Of a stretch of DNA of 53,095 nucleotides, positions 25,022-35,822 are shown piece after piece. The DNA comes from Parasporobacterium sp. GTDB taxonomy: Bacteria > Bacillota > Clostridia > Lachnospirales > Lachnospiraceae. Under the pieces are notes generated by a model. That model was not told the origin of the DNA. It searched no databases and saw only the letters and a program-made list of their open reading frames with translations. A program made the translations under genes and the position numbers. Within the stretch, counting starts at the first letter, position 1, and each line of letters opens with the position of its first letter. The stretch is from the NCBI GenBank assembly GCA_017459985.1, contig JAFUBX010000043.1, forward strand, positions 1 through 53,095, read 5' to 3'.

Positions 25022-28000
25022 ATGGAGAAGAACAGAATTCGTCCTGTAAAATACGGGAAAGGAATCAGAATGAGTTATGCCAGGCAGCAGGAAGTCCTGG
25101 AAATGCCCAATCTGATCGAAATCCAGAAATCTTCCTATGAGTGGTTTCTGAATGATGGTCTGAGAGAAGTGTTCAGTGATATTTCCCCGATTGAAGATAA
25201 AATTGGCCGTATGGACCTGGAATTTGTCGATTTCAAGATCGCAAAGGACAGTATCAGATACAGCATTGAAGAATGCAAGGAGAGGGATGCCACCTACGCG
25301 GCACCGCTGAATGTTGTTGTCAGACTAAACAACAAAGAGACCGGCGAGATCGTGGAACGTGAGATCTTCATGGGCGATATGCCTCTGATGACCGATACCG
25401 GTACCTTCGTGATCAATGGAGCGGAGCGTGTTATCGTTTCCCAGCTTGTGCGTTCTCCCGGCATCTATTTCACCCTTTCCCACGATAAACTGGGCAAGGA
25501 GCTGTACGCGTGCAACGTGATCCCGAACCGGGGCGCCTGGTTTGAGTACGAGACAGACTCCAATGATGTGTATTACGTACACGCCGACAAGGCCCGTAAG
25601 GTTCCTGTGACGGTCCTGATCCGTGCCATGGGCGTCGGCACCAACGAGGAGATCCTCGAGATGTTCGGCGAGGAGCCTAAGCTCCTGGCATGCTTCGGAA
25701 AAGATCCTTCCAAGAACTATAAAGAGGGAATCCTTGAGCTCTACAAAAAGCTGAAACCCGGCGAGCCTCTGCAGGTGGAGACCGCCGAGAAGCTGATCCA
25801 TGATATGTTCTTCGACCCCAAACGGTATGATCTGGCAAGGGTCGGACGTTATAAATTCAATAAGAAACTGGCCTATAAGAACCGGATCCTTGACCGGGAA
25901 CTGGCGGAGGATGTCATCGACCGCTTTACCGGAGAGATCATCGGAAAGGCAGGGGATATCGTCACTGCCGAGATGTGTGACGACATCCAGAACGGCGGCG
26001 TGCCGGTGGTCCTGATCAAGGGGACGGACCGGGTCGTCAAGGTACTGTCCAATCTCATGGTGGATATCGACTGCTTTGTGAAGTTAACCGCGGCTGACAA
26101 GAAGGAACTGGGACTGACCGTGAATGAGGTCTATTATCCGGTCCTGGAAGAGATTCTGAGAGAGAATAAGACCAAGGCTGAGCGCAAGGAAGCGATCCGC
26201 AAGAGGATCCACGAACTGATCCCGAAGCATATCACCAAGGAAGATATTTTCGCCAGCATCAGCTACGGTCTGAACCTGGATTCCGGCATGGGCAACATCG
26301 ACGATATCGACCATCTGGGCAACAGAAGGATCCGTTCCGTCGGCGAACTGCTGCAGAACCAGTACCGGGTCGGTTTGGCCAGAATGGAGCGTGTAGTCGT
26401 CGAGAGAATGCAGAACCAGGATATCGACAGCGTGACGCCGGTTTCCCTGATCAACATCAAGCCGGTCACTGCTGCAGTCCGGGAATTCTTCGGATCCTCC
26501 CAGCTGTCACAGTTCATGGATCAGTGCAATCCTCTGAGCGAGCTGACCCACAAGAGAAGACTGAGCGCCCTGGGACCGGGAGGTCTGTCCAGAGACCGTG
26601 CGGGGTTTGAGGTCCGTGACGTACATTATACGCATTACGGCCGGATGTGCCCGGTTGAGACCCCCGAAGGTCCGAACATCGGTCTGATCAACTCCCTGGC
26701 ATCCTATGCCCGGGTGAACAAATACGGATTTGTGGAAGCCCCGTACCGCGTGGTGGACAAGTCAGATCCGGAGAATCCGCGGGTTACCGATGAGGTGGTC
26801 TATCTGACAGCTGATGAAGAAGATAAATACAAGGTAGCACAGGCTAACGCCCAGCTGGACAGCGAGGGACATTTCATCCGTAATACCGTCGCCGGACGTT
26901 TTAAAGAAGAAACATCCGAGTATGACAAGACCGAGATCGATCTGATGGACGTGTCTCCGCGGATGGTGTTCTCGGCTGCTACCTCCATGATTCCGTTCCT
27001 GGAGAATGACGATGCCAACCGTGCCCTGATGGGATCCAACATGCAGCGGCAGGCGGTGCCGCTTCTGACCACTGAATCTCCGATCGTGGGAACCGGTATG
27101 GAAGCCAAGACGGCAAGGGACTCCGGAGTCTGCATCCTGGCAAAGAACGACGGTACAGTAGAGCATGTCACTGCGGTTGAGATCGGGATCCGGACCAAAG
27201 ACGGCGGATATGATCTGTACAAACTGGCCAAGTTTGCCCGTTCCAACCAGTCCAACTGCTACAACCAGAGACCGATCGTGGATAAGGGCGAGAAGGTGAA
27301 GAAGGGCCAGATCATTGCCGACGGCGCAAGCACATCCAACGGCGAGATCGCCCTGGGCAAGAATCCGCTGATCGGATTCATGACATGGGAAGGCTATAAC
27401 TACGAGGACGCCGTCCTTCTGAGCGAGAGACTGGTCCGGGATGATGTGTATACCTCCATTCATATTGAGCGATATGAGACTGAGGCCAGAGACACCAAGC
27501 TGGGACCGGAGGAGATCACCCGGGATGTGCCGGGCGTCGGTGACGATGCCCTGAAGGATCTGGATGAGAGAGGCATTATCCGTATCGGTGCGGAGGTCCG
27601 TGCAGGAGATATCCTGGTCGGCAAGGTGACCCCGAAGGGAGAGACAGAGCTGACTCCGGAGGAGCGGCTGTTAAGAGCCATCTTCGGCGAGAAGGCAAGG
27701 GAGGTGAGAGATACCTCCCTGAAGGTACCCCACGGCGCCTACGGCATTGTCGTGGATGCCAAGGTATTCACACGGGAAGCAGGGGACGAGATGAGCCCAG
27801 GCGTCAACCAGACGGTTCGGGTCTACATCGCCCAGAAGAGAAAGATCTCCGTCGGTGACAAGATGGCCGGACGTCACGGAAACAAGGGCGTTGTTTCCAG
27901 GGTGCTGCCTATTGAGGACATGCCCTTCCTGCCGAACGGACGCCCCTTAGATATCGTGCTGAATCCTCTCGGCGTTCCGAGCCGTATGAATATCGGACAG

Positions 28001-28876
28001 GTCCTGGAGACCCACCTTTCCCTGGCATCCAGGGCATTGGGATTCAAGGTCGCCACGCCGGTATTTGACGGAGCAAATGAAGATGATATCATGGACACTC
28101 TGGACATGGCCAACGACTATGTCAATGGCGAGTGGAGTGATTTTAAAGAGAAATACAGCGAGGTCCTCGAACCGGAAGTCATGAAGTATCTGGAGACCAA
28201 TCTGGATCATCGCGGGGAATACAAAGGGGTTCCGATCACCCGGGACGGAAAGGTGAGATTGCGTGACGGACGGACCGGAGAATATTTTGACGCACCGGTC
28301 ACCATCGGCCATATGCATTACCTGAAGCTGCATCACCTGGTGGACGACAAGATCCACGCCCGCTCCACCGGACCGTACTCCCTGGTGACCCAGCAGCCGT
28401 TAGGCGGCAAGGCCCAGTTCGGCGGACAGAGATTCGGTGAGATGGAAGTCTGGGCCCTGGAGGCCTACGGCGCATCCTACACCCTGCAGGAGATCCTGAC
28501 GGTGAAGTCCGATGATGTGGTGGGCCGTGTGAAGACCTATGAGGCAATCATCAAGGGCGAGAACATCCCGGAGGCCGGCACACCGGAATCCTTCAAGGTG
28601 CTGGTGAAGGAACTGCAGTCCCTGGCACTGGATATCAAGGTCCTCGACGAAGACAACGAAGAGATCAAGATGCTGGAATCCGTCGATTACGGCGAAACCA
28701 ATATCAATGCTATCCTGTCAAGCTCCAGCTTCAACAGGGGCAGGGAAAACTTCGGAAGTCAGGGATTCTCCCTTTCCCAGTATGACGAGGTCAAGGGAGA
28801 AGCACAGGACATCATCGAAGATGCATATACGAACGATAATTATGTAGACGATGGCTATGATGACATTGATGAGTAG
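25022..28876 (+). CDS. rpoB: RNA polymerase subunit beta
   Basis: This 1284-residue beta subunit has all main landmarks: the rifampicin-binding region [20 protein letters not shown] followed by [10 protein letters not shown] (near 26496-26582), [40 protein letters not shown], and the C-terminal [19 protein letters not shown]. The Asp, His and Ser residues whose mutation commonly gives rifampicin resistance are all of the wild-type kind. AAGGAGAGG precedes ATG 25022. It is followed after 11 nt by rpoC. Confidence 0.99.
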   Translation: MEKNRIRPVKYGKGIRMSYARQQEVLEMPNLIEIQKSSYEWFLNDGLREVFSDISPIEDKIGRMDLEFVDFKIAKDSIRYSIEECKERDATYAAPLNVVVRLNNKETGEIVEREIFMGDMPLMTDTGTFVINGAERVIVSQLVRSPGIYFTLSHDKLGKELYACNVIPNRGAWFEYETDSNDVYYVHADKARKVPVTVLIRAMGVGTNEEILEMFGEEPKLLACFGKDPSKNYKEGILELYKKLKPGEPLQVETAEKLIHDMFFDPKRYDLARVGRYKFNKKLAYKNRILDRELAEDVIDRFTGEIIGKAGDIVTAEMCDDIQNGGVPVVLIKGTDRVVKVLSNLMVDIDCFVKLTAADKKELGLTVNEVYYPVLEEILRENKTKAERKEAIRKRIHELIPKHITKEDIFASISYGLNLDSGMGNIDDIDHLGNRRIRSVGELLQNQYRVGLARMERVVVERMQNQDIDSVTPVSLINIKPVTAAVREFFGSSQLSQFMDQCNPLSELTHKRRLSALGPGGLSRDRAGFEVRDVHYTHYGRMCPVETPEGPNIGLINSLASYARVNKYGFVEAPYRVVDKSDPENPRVTDEVVYLTADEEDKYKVAQANAQLDSEGHFIRNTVAGRFKEETSEYDKTEIDLMDVSPRMVFSAATSMIPFLENDDANRALMGSNMQRQAVPLLTTESPIVGTGMEAKTARDSGVCILAKNDGTVEHVTAVEIGIRTKDGGYDLYKLAKFARSNQSNCYNQRPIVDKGEKVKKGQIIADGASTSNGEIALGKNPLIGFMTWEGYNYEDAVLLSERLVRDDVYTSIHIERYETEARDTKLGPEEITRDVPGVGDDALKDLDERGIIRIGAEVRAGDILVGKVTPKGETELTPEERLLRAIFGEKAREVRDTSLKVPHGAYGIVVDAKVFTREAGDEMSPGVNQTVRVYIAQKRKISVGDKMAGRHGNKGVVSRVLPIEDMPFLPNGRPLDIVLNPLGVPSRMNIGQVLETHLSLASRALGFKVATPVFDGANEDDIMDTLDMANDYVNGEWSDFKEKYSEVLEPEVMKYLETNLDHRGEYKGVPITRDGKVRLRDGRTGEYFDAPVTIGHMHYLKLHHLVDDKIHARSTGPYSLVTQQPLGGKAQFGGQRFGEMEVWALEAYGASYTLQEILTVKSDDVVGRVKTYEAIIKGENIPEAGTPESFKVLVKELQSLALDIKVLDEDNEEIKMLESVDYGETNINAILSSSSFNRGRENFGSQGFSLSQYDEVKGEAQDIIEDAYTNDNYVDDGYDDIDE

Positions 28877-28887
28877 GAGGGCAGGAT

Positions 28888-31800
28888 ATGACACAGATTA
28901 CTAAAGAAGGTTATGCGTCCATGACATTCGATAAGATCCGAATCGGTCTGGCTAGTCCTGACAAGATCCGCGAATGGTCTCATGGCGAGGTGACCAAACC
29001 GGAGACGATCAATTACCGTACTCTGAAACCGGAGAAGGACGGTCTGTTCTGTGAAAGGATCTTCGGACCCAGCAAGGACTGGGAGTGTCACTGCGGAAAA
29101 TATAAAAAGATCCGTTTTAAAGGCATGGTCTGCGACCGCTGCGGCGTAGAAGTCACCAAGGCTTCCGTCAGACGTGAGCGGATGGGCCGCATTGAGCTGG
29201 CTGCACCGGTTTCCCATATCTGGTATTTCAAGGGGATCCCGTCCCGGATGGGTCTCATTCTGGACATGTCCCCGAAGGTACTGGAGAAGGTACTGTATTT
29301 TGCCAATTATATCGTGCTGGATCCCGGCGAGACCAGCCTGGAATACAAACAGATCCTGACCGAAAAGGAACTGCTGGAAGCCCGGGAAGAATACGGTGAG
29401 CTGTTCCAGAGTGCCAGAGTCGGTATGGGCGCGGAAGCCATTGATGAGATCCTGTCATCCATCGATGTGGAGAAGCTGGCGGATGAATTAAGAGAGCAGC
29501 TGGCAACCGCAGCCGGACAGAAAAAGACCAAGATCATCAAGAGACTGGAGGTCGTGGAAGCCTTCCGCAAATCCGGCAACCGTCCGGAATGGATGATCCT
29601 GAAGGTGATCCCGGTCATTCCGCCGGATCTTCGTCCGATGGTACAGCTGGACGGCGGCAGATTTGCCACCTCCGACCTGAATGATCTGTACAGAAGGATC
29701 ATCAACCGGAACAACCGTCTGAGCCGTCTGCTGGAACTGGGAGCTCCGGAGATCATCGTCCGCAATGAGAAGCGGATGCTCCAGGAAGCTGTTGACGCCC
29801 TGATCGACAACGGCCGCCGGGGCCGTCCCGTAACGGGACCGGGCAACCGTTCCCTGAAGTCTCTTTCCGATATGCTGAAGGGCAAGCAGGGACGTTTCCG
29901 TCAGAACCTGCTGGGCAAGCGTGTCGACTACTCCGGACGTTCCGTTATCGTGGTCGGTCCGGAACTGAAGATTTATCAGTGCGGTCTTCCGAAGGAAATG
30001 GCAGTCGAGCTGTTCAAGCCTTTCGTTATGAAGAAGCTGTGCGATTATGAAAAGGCCAATAACATCAAACAGGCCAAGAAAATGGTGGAGAAGCTCCAGA
30101 ATGAAGTCTGGGATGTGCTGGAGGAGGTTATCAAGGAGCATCCGGTTATGCTGAACCGTGCGCCTACGCTTCACAGACTGGGCATCCAGGCCTTCGAGCC
30201 GAAGCTGGTGGAAGGACGTGCCATTCGTCTGCATCCCCTGGTTTGTACCGCATACAATGCTGACTTCGACGGCGATCAGATGGCTGCCCATCTGCCGCTG
30301 TCCGCAGAAGCACAGGCAGAGTGCCGGTTCCTGATGCTTTCTCCGAACAACCTGCTGAAGCCCTCCGACGGAGCGCCTGTGGCAGTGCCTTCCCAGGATA
30401 TGGTCCTCGGTATTTATTACCTGACCCAGCAGAGGGACGGCGAGATCGGGGAAGGCAGAATGTTCAAGAACCTGAACGAAGCCATCCTTGCCTATGAGAA
30501 TCATCAGATCACTCTGCAGAGCAAGATCAAAGTACGTATTACAAGAACCACCGCAGACGGCCGGACCGTGCGGGGGATTATCGATACCTCCCTCGGAAGA
30601 CTCCTCTTCAACGAGATCATTCCGCAGGATCTGGGATTCGTAAAGAGAGAGACCGATGAGGATTACCTGAAACTCGAGATCGATGAGCTGGTCAAGAAAA
30701 AGACCCTCAAGAAAATCCTGGAGAAGGTTATCAATATTCACGGCGCGACCGTGACCGCGGAAGTGCTCGACAACATCAAGAGCATGGGTTACAAATACGC
30801 CACCAAGGCTGCCTTCACCGTCTCCATCGCGGATATGACGGTGCCGGAGGAGAAGAAAGAGATCATCCGGGAAGCGGAGGAAACGGTGGAGCAGATCCAG
30901 GATGAATACCGGATGGGACTGCTGACCGACGAGGAACGTTACAAATCCGTGGTCCGGGTCTGGGAAAAAGCCGACCGGAACGTGGCAGATGTGCTGATGA
31001 ACACCATGGACAAATACAACAACATCTTCATGATGGCCGACTCCGGAGCCCGTGGATCCGAACAGCAGATCAAACAGCTGGCCGGTATGCGTGGTCTGAT
31101 GGCAGATACCACAGGACGTACCATCGAACTTCCCATTAAGTCCAATTTCCGGGAAGGCCTTGACGTTCTGGAGTACTTCATCTCCGCCCACGGCGCGCGG
31201 AAAGGTCTGTCCGATACGGCTCTGCGTACCGCTGACTCGGGTTATCTGACCCGTCGTCTGGTGGACGTTTCCCAGGAGCTGATCATCAATCAGATCGACT
31301 GCTGCGAAGATGATCCGGAGGATATCCCGTTCATGGAGGTCTCCCAGTTCATGTACGGCAAGGAAGAGGTGGAGTCCCTGAGAGAAAGGATCACCGGACG
31401 CTTCGCCGCAGATGATGTGGTAGCAGAGGATGGAACCGTGATCGTAAAGAAGAATCAGATGATCACCCCGTCCAGAGCCGAGAAGATCGAAGCTGCCGGC
31501 ATCCTGAGCGTGAAGATCCGTACCGCCCTGACCTGCCGCAGTGAAACCGGCATCTGCTCCAAGTGCTATGGCGCCAACATGGCAACCGGGCAGCCCGTTC
31601 AGGTGGGTGAAGCCGTCGGTATCATCGCGGCCCAGTCCATCGGTGAGCCGGGTACCCAGCTGACCATGAGAACCTTCCATACCGGCGGTGTGGCAGGTGA
31701 TGATATTACCCAGGGTCTTCCCCGCGTTGAGGAGCTTTTCGAAGCGCGGAAGCCGAAGGGTGTTGCCATCGTATCGGATTTTGAAGGTGAGGCAGAGGTC

Positions 31801-32619
31801 CACCTGAACAAGAATAAACGGGAGATCGTAGTCACCGCCGAGGACGGCAAGGAGAAGACCTATCTGATCCCCTACGGTTCCACCACCAAGTTCCAGGAGG
31901 GCGAAGTGGTTCATGTCAAAGCCTGCGACAGGCTGACAGAAGGCCCGATCAATCCCCATGATATCCTGCGGATCCTGGATGTGAAGGCCGTACAGGATTA
32001 CATCATGAAGGAAGTTCAGCGTGTGTACCGGATCCAGGGTGTTGAGATCAACGATAAGCACATCGAAGTGATCGTCAGACAGATGCTGAAGAAGATCCGC
32101 ATCGAGGAAGTGGGAGATTCCAGTTTCCTGCCGGGCACCACTGTAAATGTGACCGAATTTAATAAAGTCAATAAACAGCTTCTGGCAGAGGGCAAGGAGC
32201 CGGCCACCGGCAAACAGATCATTCTGGGTATTACCAAGGCGTCTCTGGCAACCAATTCCTTCCTGTCAGCCGCATCCTTCCAGGAGACCACCAAGGTCCT
32301 GACGGAAGCCGCCATCAACGGCAAGGTGGATCCGCTGATAGGTCTGAAGGAGAACGTCATTATCGGTAAGCTGATTCCTGCCGGAACCGGTATGAAGCGT
32401 TACCGCAACGTGAAATTAAACACGGATGCCATGATCGAAGAACGCAGGAATACGGAGGAAGCCGTGCAGGAACCGGAGGAGATCCCGCAAATCGATCTGA
32501 ATCCGGATTCGGAGCTTCCGGCCGTGAATGAAGATGCGGAATTTGACGATTATGTATCGGAAAATGAAGCAGCCGGAACAGCTGAGGAAGCGGAAGCAGT
32601 TACACAGACAGAAGAGTAA
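28888..32619 (+). CDS. rpoC: RNA polymerase subunit beta-prime
   Basis: This 1243-residue beta-prime subunit has the N-terminal zinc site ([20 protein letters not shown]), the catalytic magnesium loop [12 protein letters not shown] and the trigger-loop neighbourhood [21 protein letters not shown] second zinc cluster ([13 protein letters not shown]) is present, and the C-terminus is an acidic Glu-rich tail. It is cotranscribed with rpoB and closed by a terminator. The rpsL-rpsG-fusA-tuf block that often follows in Clostridia is absent here; an envelope gene follows instead. Confidence 0.99.
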   Translation: MTQITKEGYASMTFDKIRIGLASPDKIREWSHGEVTKPETINYRTLKPEKDGLFCERIFGPSKDWECHCGKYKKIRFKGMVCDRCGVEVTKASVRRERMGRIELAAPVSHIWYFKGIPSRMGLILDMSPKVLEKVLYFANYIVLDPGETSLEYKQILTEKELLEAREEYGELFQSARVGMGAEAIDEILSSIDVEKLADELREQLATAAGQKKTKIIKRLEVVEAFRKSGNRPEWMILKVIPVIPPDLRPMVQLDGGRFATSDLNDLYRRIINRNNRLSRLLELGAPEIIVRNEKRMLQEAVDALIDNGRRGRPVTGPGNRSLKSLSDMLKGKQGRFRQNLLGKRVDYSGRSVIVVGPELKIYQCGLPKEMAVELFKPFVMKKLCDYEKANNIKQAKKMVEKLQNEVWDVLEEVIKEHPVMLNRAPTLHRLGIQAFEPKLVEGRAIRLHPLVCTAYNADFDGDQMAAHLPLSAEAQAECRFLMLSPNNLLKPSDGAPVAVPSQDMVLGIYYLTQQRDGEIGEGRMFKNLNEAILAYENHQITLQSKIKVRITRTTADGRTVRGIIDTSLGRLLFNEIIPQDLGFVKRETDEDYLKLEIDELVKKKTLKKILEKVINIHGATVTAEVLDNIKSMGYKYATKAAFTVSIADMTVPEEKKEIIREAEETVEQIQDEYRMGLLTDEERYKSVVRVWEKADRNVADVLMNTMDKYNNIFMMADSGARGSEQQIKQLAGMRGLMADTTGRTIELPIKSNFREGLDVLEYFISAHGARKGLSDTALRTADSGYLTRRLVDVSQELIINQIDCCEDDPEDIPFMEVSQFMYGKEEVESLRERITGRFAADDVVAEDGTVIVKKNQMITPSRAEKIEAAGILSVKIRTALTCRSETGICSKCYGANMATGQPVQVGEAVGIIAAQSIGEPGTQLTMRTFHTGGVAGDDITQGLPRVEELFEARKPKGVAIVSDFEGEAEVHLNKNKREIVVTAEDGKEKTYLIPYGSTTKFQEGEVVHVKACDRLTEGPINPHDILRILDVKAVQDYIMKEVQRVYRIQGVEINDKHIEVIVRQMLKKIRIEEVGDSSFLPGTTVNVTEFNKVNKQLLAEGKEPATGKQIILGITKASLATNSFLSAASFQETTKVLTEAAINGKVDPLIGLKENVIIGKLIPAGTGMKRYRNVKLNTDAMIEERRNTEEAVQEPEEIPQIDLNPDSELPAVNEDAEFDDYVSENEAAGTAEEAEAVTQTEE

Positions 32620-32638
32620 CGATTCCGAATGAAATGAC

Positions 32639-32671
32639 AAGGCGCAGAGCTCACAAAGTCCTGCGCCTTTT
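32639..32671 (+). terminator. Terminator after rpoC
   Basis: AAGGCGCAG (32639-32647) pairs with CTGCGCCTT and runs into a short T stretch. Confidence 0.85.
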
Positions 32672-32760
32672 GAATCGGCCGGTCAAAATCCGGAATTCAT
32701 TTGCGGGAGAGGAAACACAGAATCGACACGGAAAATAAATACTTTGTTCACATATGATAA

Positions 32761-32789
32761 TTGTATTGGATAATCCGTTGTGCTAGAAT
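32761..32789 (+). promoter_or_regulatory. Promoter of the L,D-transpeptidase gene
   Basis: TTGTAT (32761-32766), 17 nt, TAGAAT (32784-32789), then AACCAGG. The stretch TAGAATAACCAGG is almost the same as TAGAATAACAAGG upstream of the NlpC/P60 gene at 37.0 kb. Confidence 0.65.
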
Positions 32790-32862
32790 AACCAGGATGC
32801 CGCGGCCGGTCCGGCGCGGCAGTCTTTTCACTATTTCATATCATTCATACCGGGGTAATACT

Positions 32863-35121
32863 ATGTTCAAGCCGAATGGCGTTCATGAAGATCATACAAA
32901 GAAACCGCACAGAGGAGTCCCTGCATTCCTGAGTGCAGGCATCGTTGCCGCAGGACTTCTTGCACTGATGCTGCTCAGCGGATGTTCCCTGAAGGACGTT
33001 GTAAATCCTGTTTCCGAACTGTTCGGAAAGGAAGCATCTGTGGAGGAGGAGACGGCGCCGTCCATCGAGAATTATCTGACCACTTCCTGGGTCAGGGACA
33101 CCGAGGGCAGAGCAGTTGTCAGCGAAAATGGCGAGCCTCTGACCGTAATGGCCATTTATGAGACAGCCACCGGAGGCGAGCCCCGGATCAGCCCCAAGGG
33201 AGAGCTGGAGACATATCCCATTGGAGAAGTGGTAACGTATGCTCCCGGAAGCGCTGCACTGCGCCCGGACGGCACCCAGGAAACCTATGCCGGCGGCGAG
33301 CCGGTCACTAACGTACTGGGGATACAGGAGAATGACGCCGACGGGAATCCCATGACCCACGCAGCCGGGGAACTGATGACCCACGGAGCGGATGATATCG
33401 TTTATGATGAGAGCGGCGAACGCGTAACGTATAATGGAGAGTACATGACCTACGCTGCCGGAGAAGAAAAGTACGATGCCAACGGCGAGAAGGAGACCCG
33501 GCCGATCCTTATTTATAAGGACGATTCCGGGGAAACGATGACGGATGCCAGCGGACAGATACGGATCGGCGACATTGAGATCGTGACCAATTCCGCAGGG
33601 ACCCCGGTCCTGGAGGCGGACGGTGAGATTGCCACCAAACAGTTAGAGCCCATGGAGCCGGAGAAGGTCGTGGAATCATCACTGCCGGAGGGGCAGTATT
33701 ACATCAATAATATTACATCGAATTATGTCTTTTTCGCAGCTCCGGAAGTGGATGCGGAATACATCAATCTGGTAGCGGACGAAGGCGTCAATCCCTACGA
33801 CTTTTATGGGGAGAACGGCATCGGTATGGTGAAAAACCTGCAGCTGGAGATCATCGGCGATGAACTACCGTATTATGAGGTACAGTATGACCTGGAAGGA
33901 TACGCCTTCTTTACACTGCAGGGAACCAATGAAGTTCTGACGCTCGCCGGGGATCTTCGAAATGGCGTGAATGTCATGCCGAGGGAAGCTGAGATCACGA
34001 TTTATCCCCAGTATAAGTACTGGGATGACCCCAAATACACCGTCGCCGACAATCAGAAATGGATCATTGTGCAGGAAGTGGACGGCAATTATTCGATCCG
34101 CAGCTATCTGGATGAGTCCTATGCCATGACGGTGGATGATGGAGACGGGATCCAGTATGCCAATATCATGATGTGGCAGTACGATGGCAGGGATCAGCAG
34201 AAATTCCATTTCGGACAGGAGCAGGCGATCCAGAAGTATTTTGAGGAAGGAACCTATTACATCAGTTCCGGACTCAGTGACTGGATGATGGTCAGCATCG
34301 GAACGGATAACTACTGGGAGGGTGAGTCCATCTACGCCTATTCCTCCGATGCCGGAAACGGACAAGCCTGGGAGATCAAGTATGATGAGTTCGGATTCGC
34401 GACCTTCATCCACAAGGATTCCAATCTGGCCCTCTCTGTGGCAGGAGGTTCTGCCGCAACCGGGCAGGCGATCGTGCAGGCAGAGTCCGATGGAGGTTTA
34501 TGGCAGAAGTGGATCATTGCGCCTCATAAATACGGCGGATACTATATCCGGAGCGCGCTGAATGTCTCCGAGGTAGTTGACCTCAGCGGCGGCCAGGCCA
34601 GAAACGGCCGGGAGATCCTGCTGCACTGGAACAATGACACCTATGCGGAGTCCTGGAATTTCCATAAAGAGGCGATCCCCAACGGATATGATTTTGAAAG
34701 CATGGATGCCTATGCGCAGAATTTCTCCTCCGAGACAGAGTATCTGATCCTGGTCAGCAGCTGGTACAATGAGGTCTGTGTATACAAAGGCTCCAAGGGC
34801 AAATGGACCAATCTGTTCGAATGGCCCTGTGTCACTGGAAAGGCTTCCACCCCGACCGTGACCGGCGAGTTCTCCATTTACGCCAAGAGTCCGTCCTTCG
34901 ACGGCAATATGGACAGCCCGTCCTGGTATACCTGCTACTATGCATCCATGTGGTATCCGGAGTATTTCTTCCATAGTATTATCTACTATCAGGGAACCTG
35001 GGATATTATGGACGCCTCCATGGGATACAATGCATCCCACGGCTGCGTGCGGCTCTACACCGACAACGCCCAGTGGATCTACGACAACGTTCCGCTGAAT
35101 ACCAAGGTTGTTTCTTACTGA
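32863..35121 (+). CDS. Lipoprotein L,D-transpeptidase with ricin-like repeats
   Basis: This surface lipoprotein of about 752 residues has a lipobox LLSGC (Cys41). Residues 60-280 are a low-complexity region of degenerate Gly/Glu/Thr/Tyr repeats (TYAGGEPVT, TYAAGEEKYDANGE). A stretch of about 350 residues follows with ricin-type carbohydrate-binding features (NQKWIIVQEVDGNYSIRS, GLWQKWIIAPHKYGGYYIRS). The C-terminal YkuD domain has the catalytic SHGCVRL (Cys728) near its end. The enzyme makes 3-3 cross-links or attaches proteins to peptidoglycan. Start ATG 32863 follows GGGGT and directly precedes the signal peptide. It lies alone after rpoC and is closed by a terminator. Confidence 0.9.
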   Translation: MFKPNGVHEDHTKKPHRGVPAFLSAGIVAAGLLALMLLSGCSLKDVVNPVSELFGKEASVEEETAPSIENYLTTSWVRDTEGRAVVSENGEPLTVMAIYETATGGEPRISPKGELETYPIGEVVTYAPGSAALRPDGTQETYAGGEPVTNVLGIQENDADGNPMTHAAGELMTHGADDIVYDESGERVTYNGEYMTYAAGEEKYDANGEKETRPILIYKDDSGETMTDASGQIRIGDIEIVTNSAGTPVLEADGEIATKQLEPMEPEKVVESSLPEGQYYINNITSNYVFFAAPEVDAEYINLVADEGVNPYDFYGENGIGMVKNLQLEIIGDELPYYEVQYDLEGYAFFTLQGTNEVLTLAGDLRNGVNVMPREAEITIYPQYKYWDDPKYTVADNQKWIIVQEVDGNYSIRSYLDESYAMTVDDGDGIQYANIMMWQYDGRDQQKFHFGQEQAIQKYFEEGTYYISSGLSDWMMVSIGTDNYWEGESIYAYSSDAGNGQAWEIKYDEFGFATFIHKDSNLALSVAGGSAATGQAIVQAESDGGLWQKWIIAPHKYGGYYIRSALNVSEVVDLSGGQARNGREILLHWNNDTYAESWNFHKEAIPNGYDFESMDAYAQNFSSETEYLILVSSWYNEVCVYKGSKGKWTNLFEWPCVTGKASTPTVTGEFSIYAKSPSFDGNMDSPSWYTCYYASMWYPEYFFHSIIYYQGTWDIMDASMGYNASHGCVRLYTDNAQWIYDNVPLNTKVVSY

Positions 35122-35126
35122 TCATC

Positions 35127-35165
35127 GGGGAACCATCGCAATCCTGCGGCGGTTCTCCTTTTTTT
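35127..35165 (+). terminator. Terminator after the L,D-transpeptidase gene
   Basis: GGGGAACC (35127-35134) pairs with GGTTCTCC (35151-35158), with an inner CGC/GCG pair, and is followed by a run of seven T. Confidence 0.8.
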
Positions 35166-35328
35166 GTTATATTCGCATATAGCGGGAAAATGGGTTCTTG
35201 TACACCTGCTCTTGTACCCCCTGGGTGGATGATCATCTTCTGCAATCATTACCGGACATCCCTTTTGATTTCCGTGGGATGAAGCTGTTTGTAACTGTCG
35301 CTGTCTGGTGTAGCAGGGAAATATATTT

Positions 35329-35449
35329 GGAAGGTAAATTTAGAAAAAGCTTATAAATTCCATATGTTACCTTCCGTTTTCCGGGCAAATCACCGGAAAT
35401 CCGGAAGGTAATTTCACAAAAAGCCTGTAAACTCCATACCCGACCTTCC
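35329..35449 (+). repeat. Z-module array
   Basis: GGAAGGT (35329), ACCTTCC (35369-35375), GGAAGGT (35403-35409) and ACCTTCC (35443-35449) form two 47-nt hairpins with a 27-nt palindromic linker (period 74). A further GGAAGGC follows at 35460. Confidence 0.88.
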
Positions 35450-35537
35450 GTACATCTGTGGAAGGCCCGCTGCGTAGCTGATGTATATTTTCTCACAAAG
35501 AGATCGAAAATCAGGAATTATTTTAGAAAACTCCGTC

Positions 35538-35579
35538 AAATGCATCTTCCACAGCAAATTCCGGAATTGAGATGCATTT
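35538..35579 (+). repeat. V hairpin module
   Basis: AAATGCATCT (35538-35547) pairs perfectly with AGATGCATTT (35570-35579). The loop contains the palindrome AATTCCGGAATT. The module is homologous to 10253-10297 and to the one-armed copy at 45908-45941. Confidence 0.75.
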
Positions 35580-35768
35580 TAAATGTTCTTAAAATGGCAC
35601 TTCCACTGTAAAAGATGCAGGAGAGAGTCTGCAGCTAAATCGACTGCAGGACAAGGGTATATGTATCCCTGATGCCGTTCACAGCCGCGGTTTTTGCTGC
35701 ATCACCCAGAGCAGGAAGACATCCACTCAAGGTGCAGAAGAATAAAAAAGTCTGATTACGGACACATG

Positions 35769-35805
35769 AAAAAACGCATGACATTCCGGCGAAGAAAGTC
35801 ATGCG
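35769..35805 (-). terminator. Terminator of the glycosyltransferase gene
   Basis: CGCATGAC (35775-35782) pairs with GTCATGCG (35798-35805). On the minus strand the stem runs into TTTTTTC. Confidence 0.85.
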
Positions 35806-35822
35806 TTGATGATGCAGGGATG

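Larger units (their letters stand above)
35209..35740 (+). repeat. Partial mosaic palindrome element
   Basis: This non-coding locus sits between the convergent transpeptidase and glycosyltransferase genes. It contains the CCCCCTGGGTGGATGATC motif (35209-35243), the sequence flanking Z (CTGTCTGGTGTAGCAGGGAA), a Z array (35329-35449), a V module (35538-35579) and a second, inverted CTGCACC motif (35714-35740). X and Y arrays are absent. Orientation matches locus C (45.4-46.3 kb). No gene is evident from 35166 to 35822. Confidence 0.85.

Noticed and set aside
29488-32061. Minus-strand 857-codon frame opposite rpoC
   Set aside because: It is a shadow of rpoC caused by codon bias; the plus-strand frame has all beta-prime motifs.
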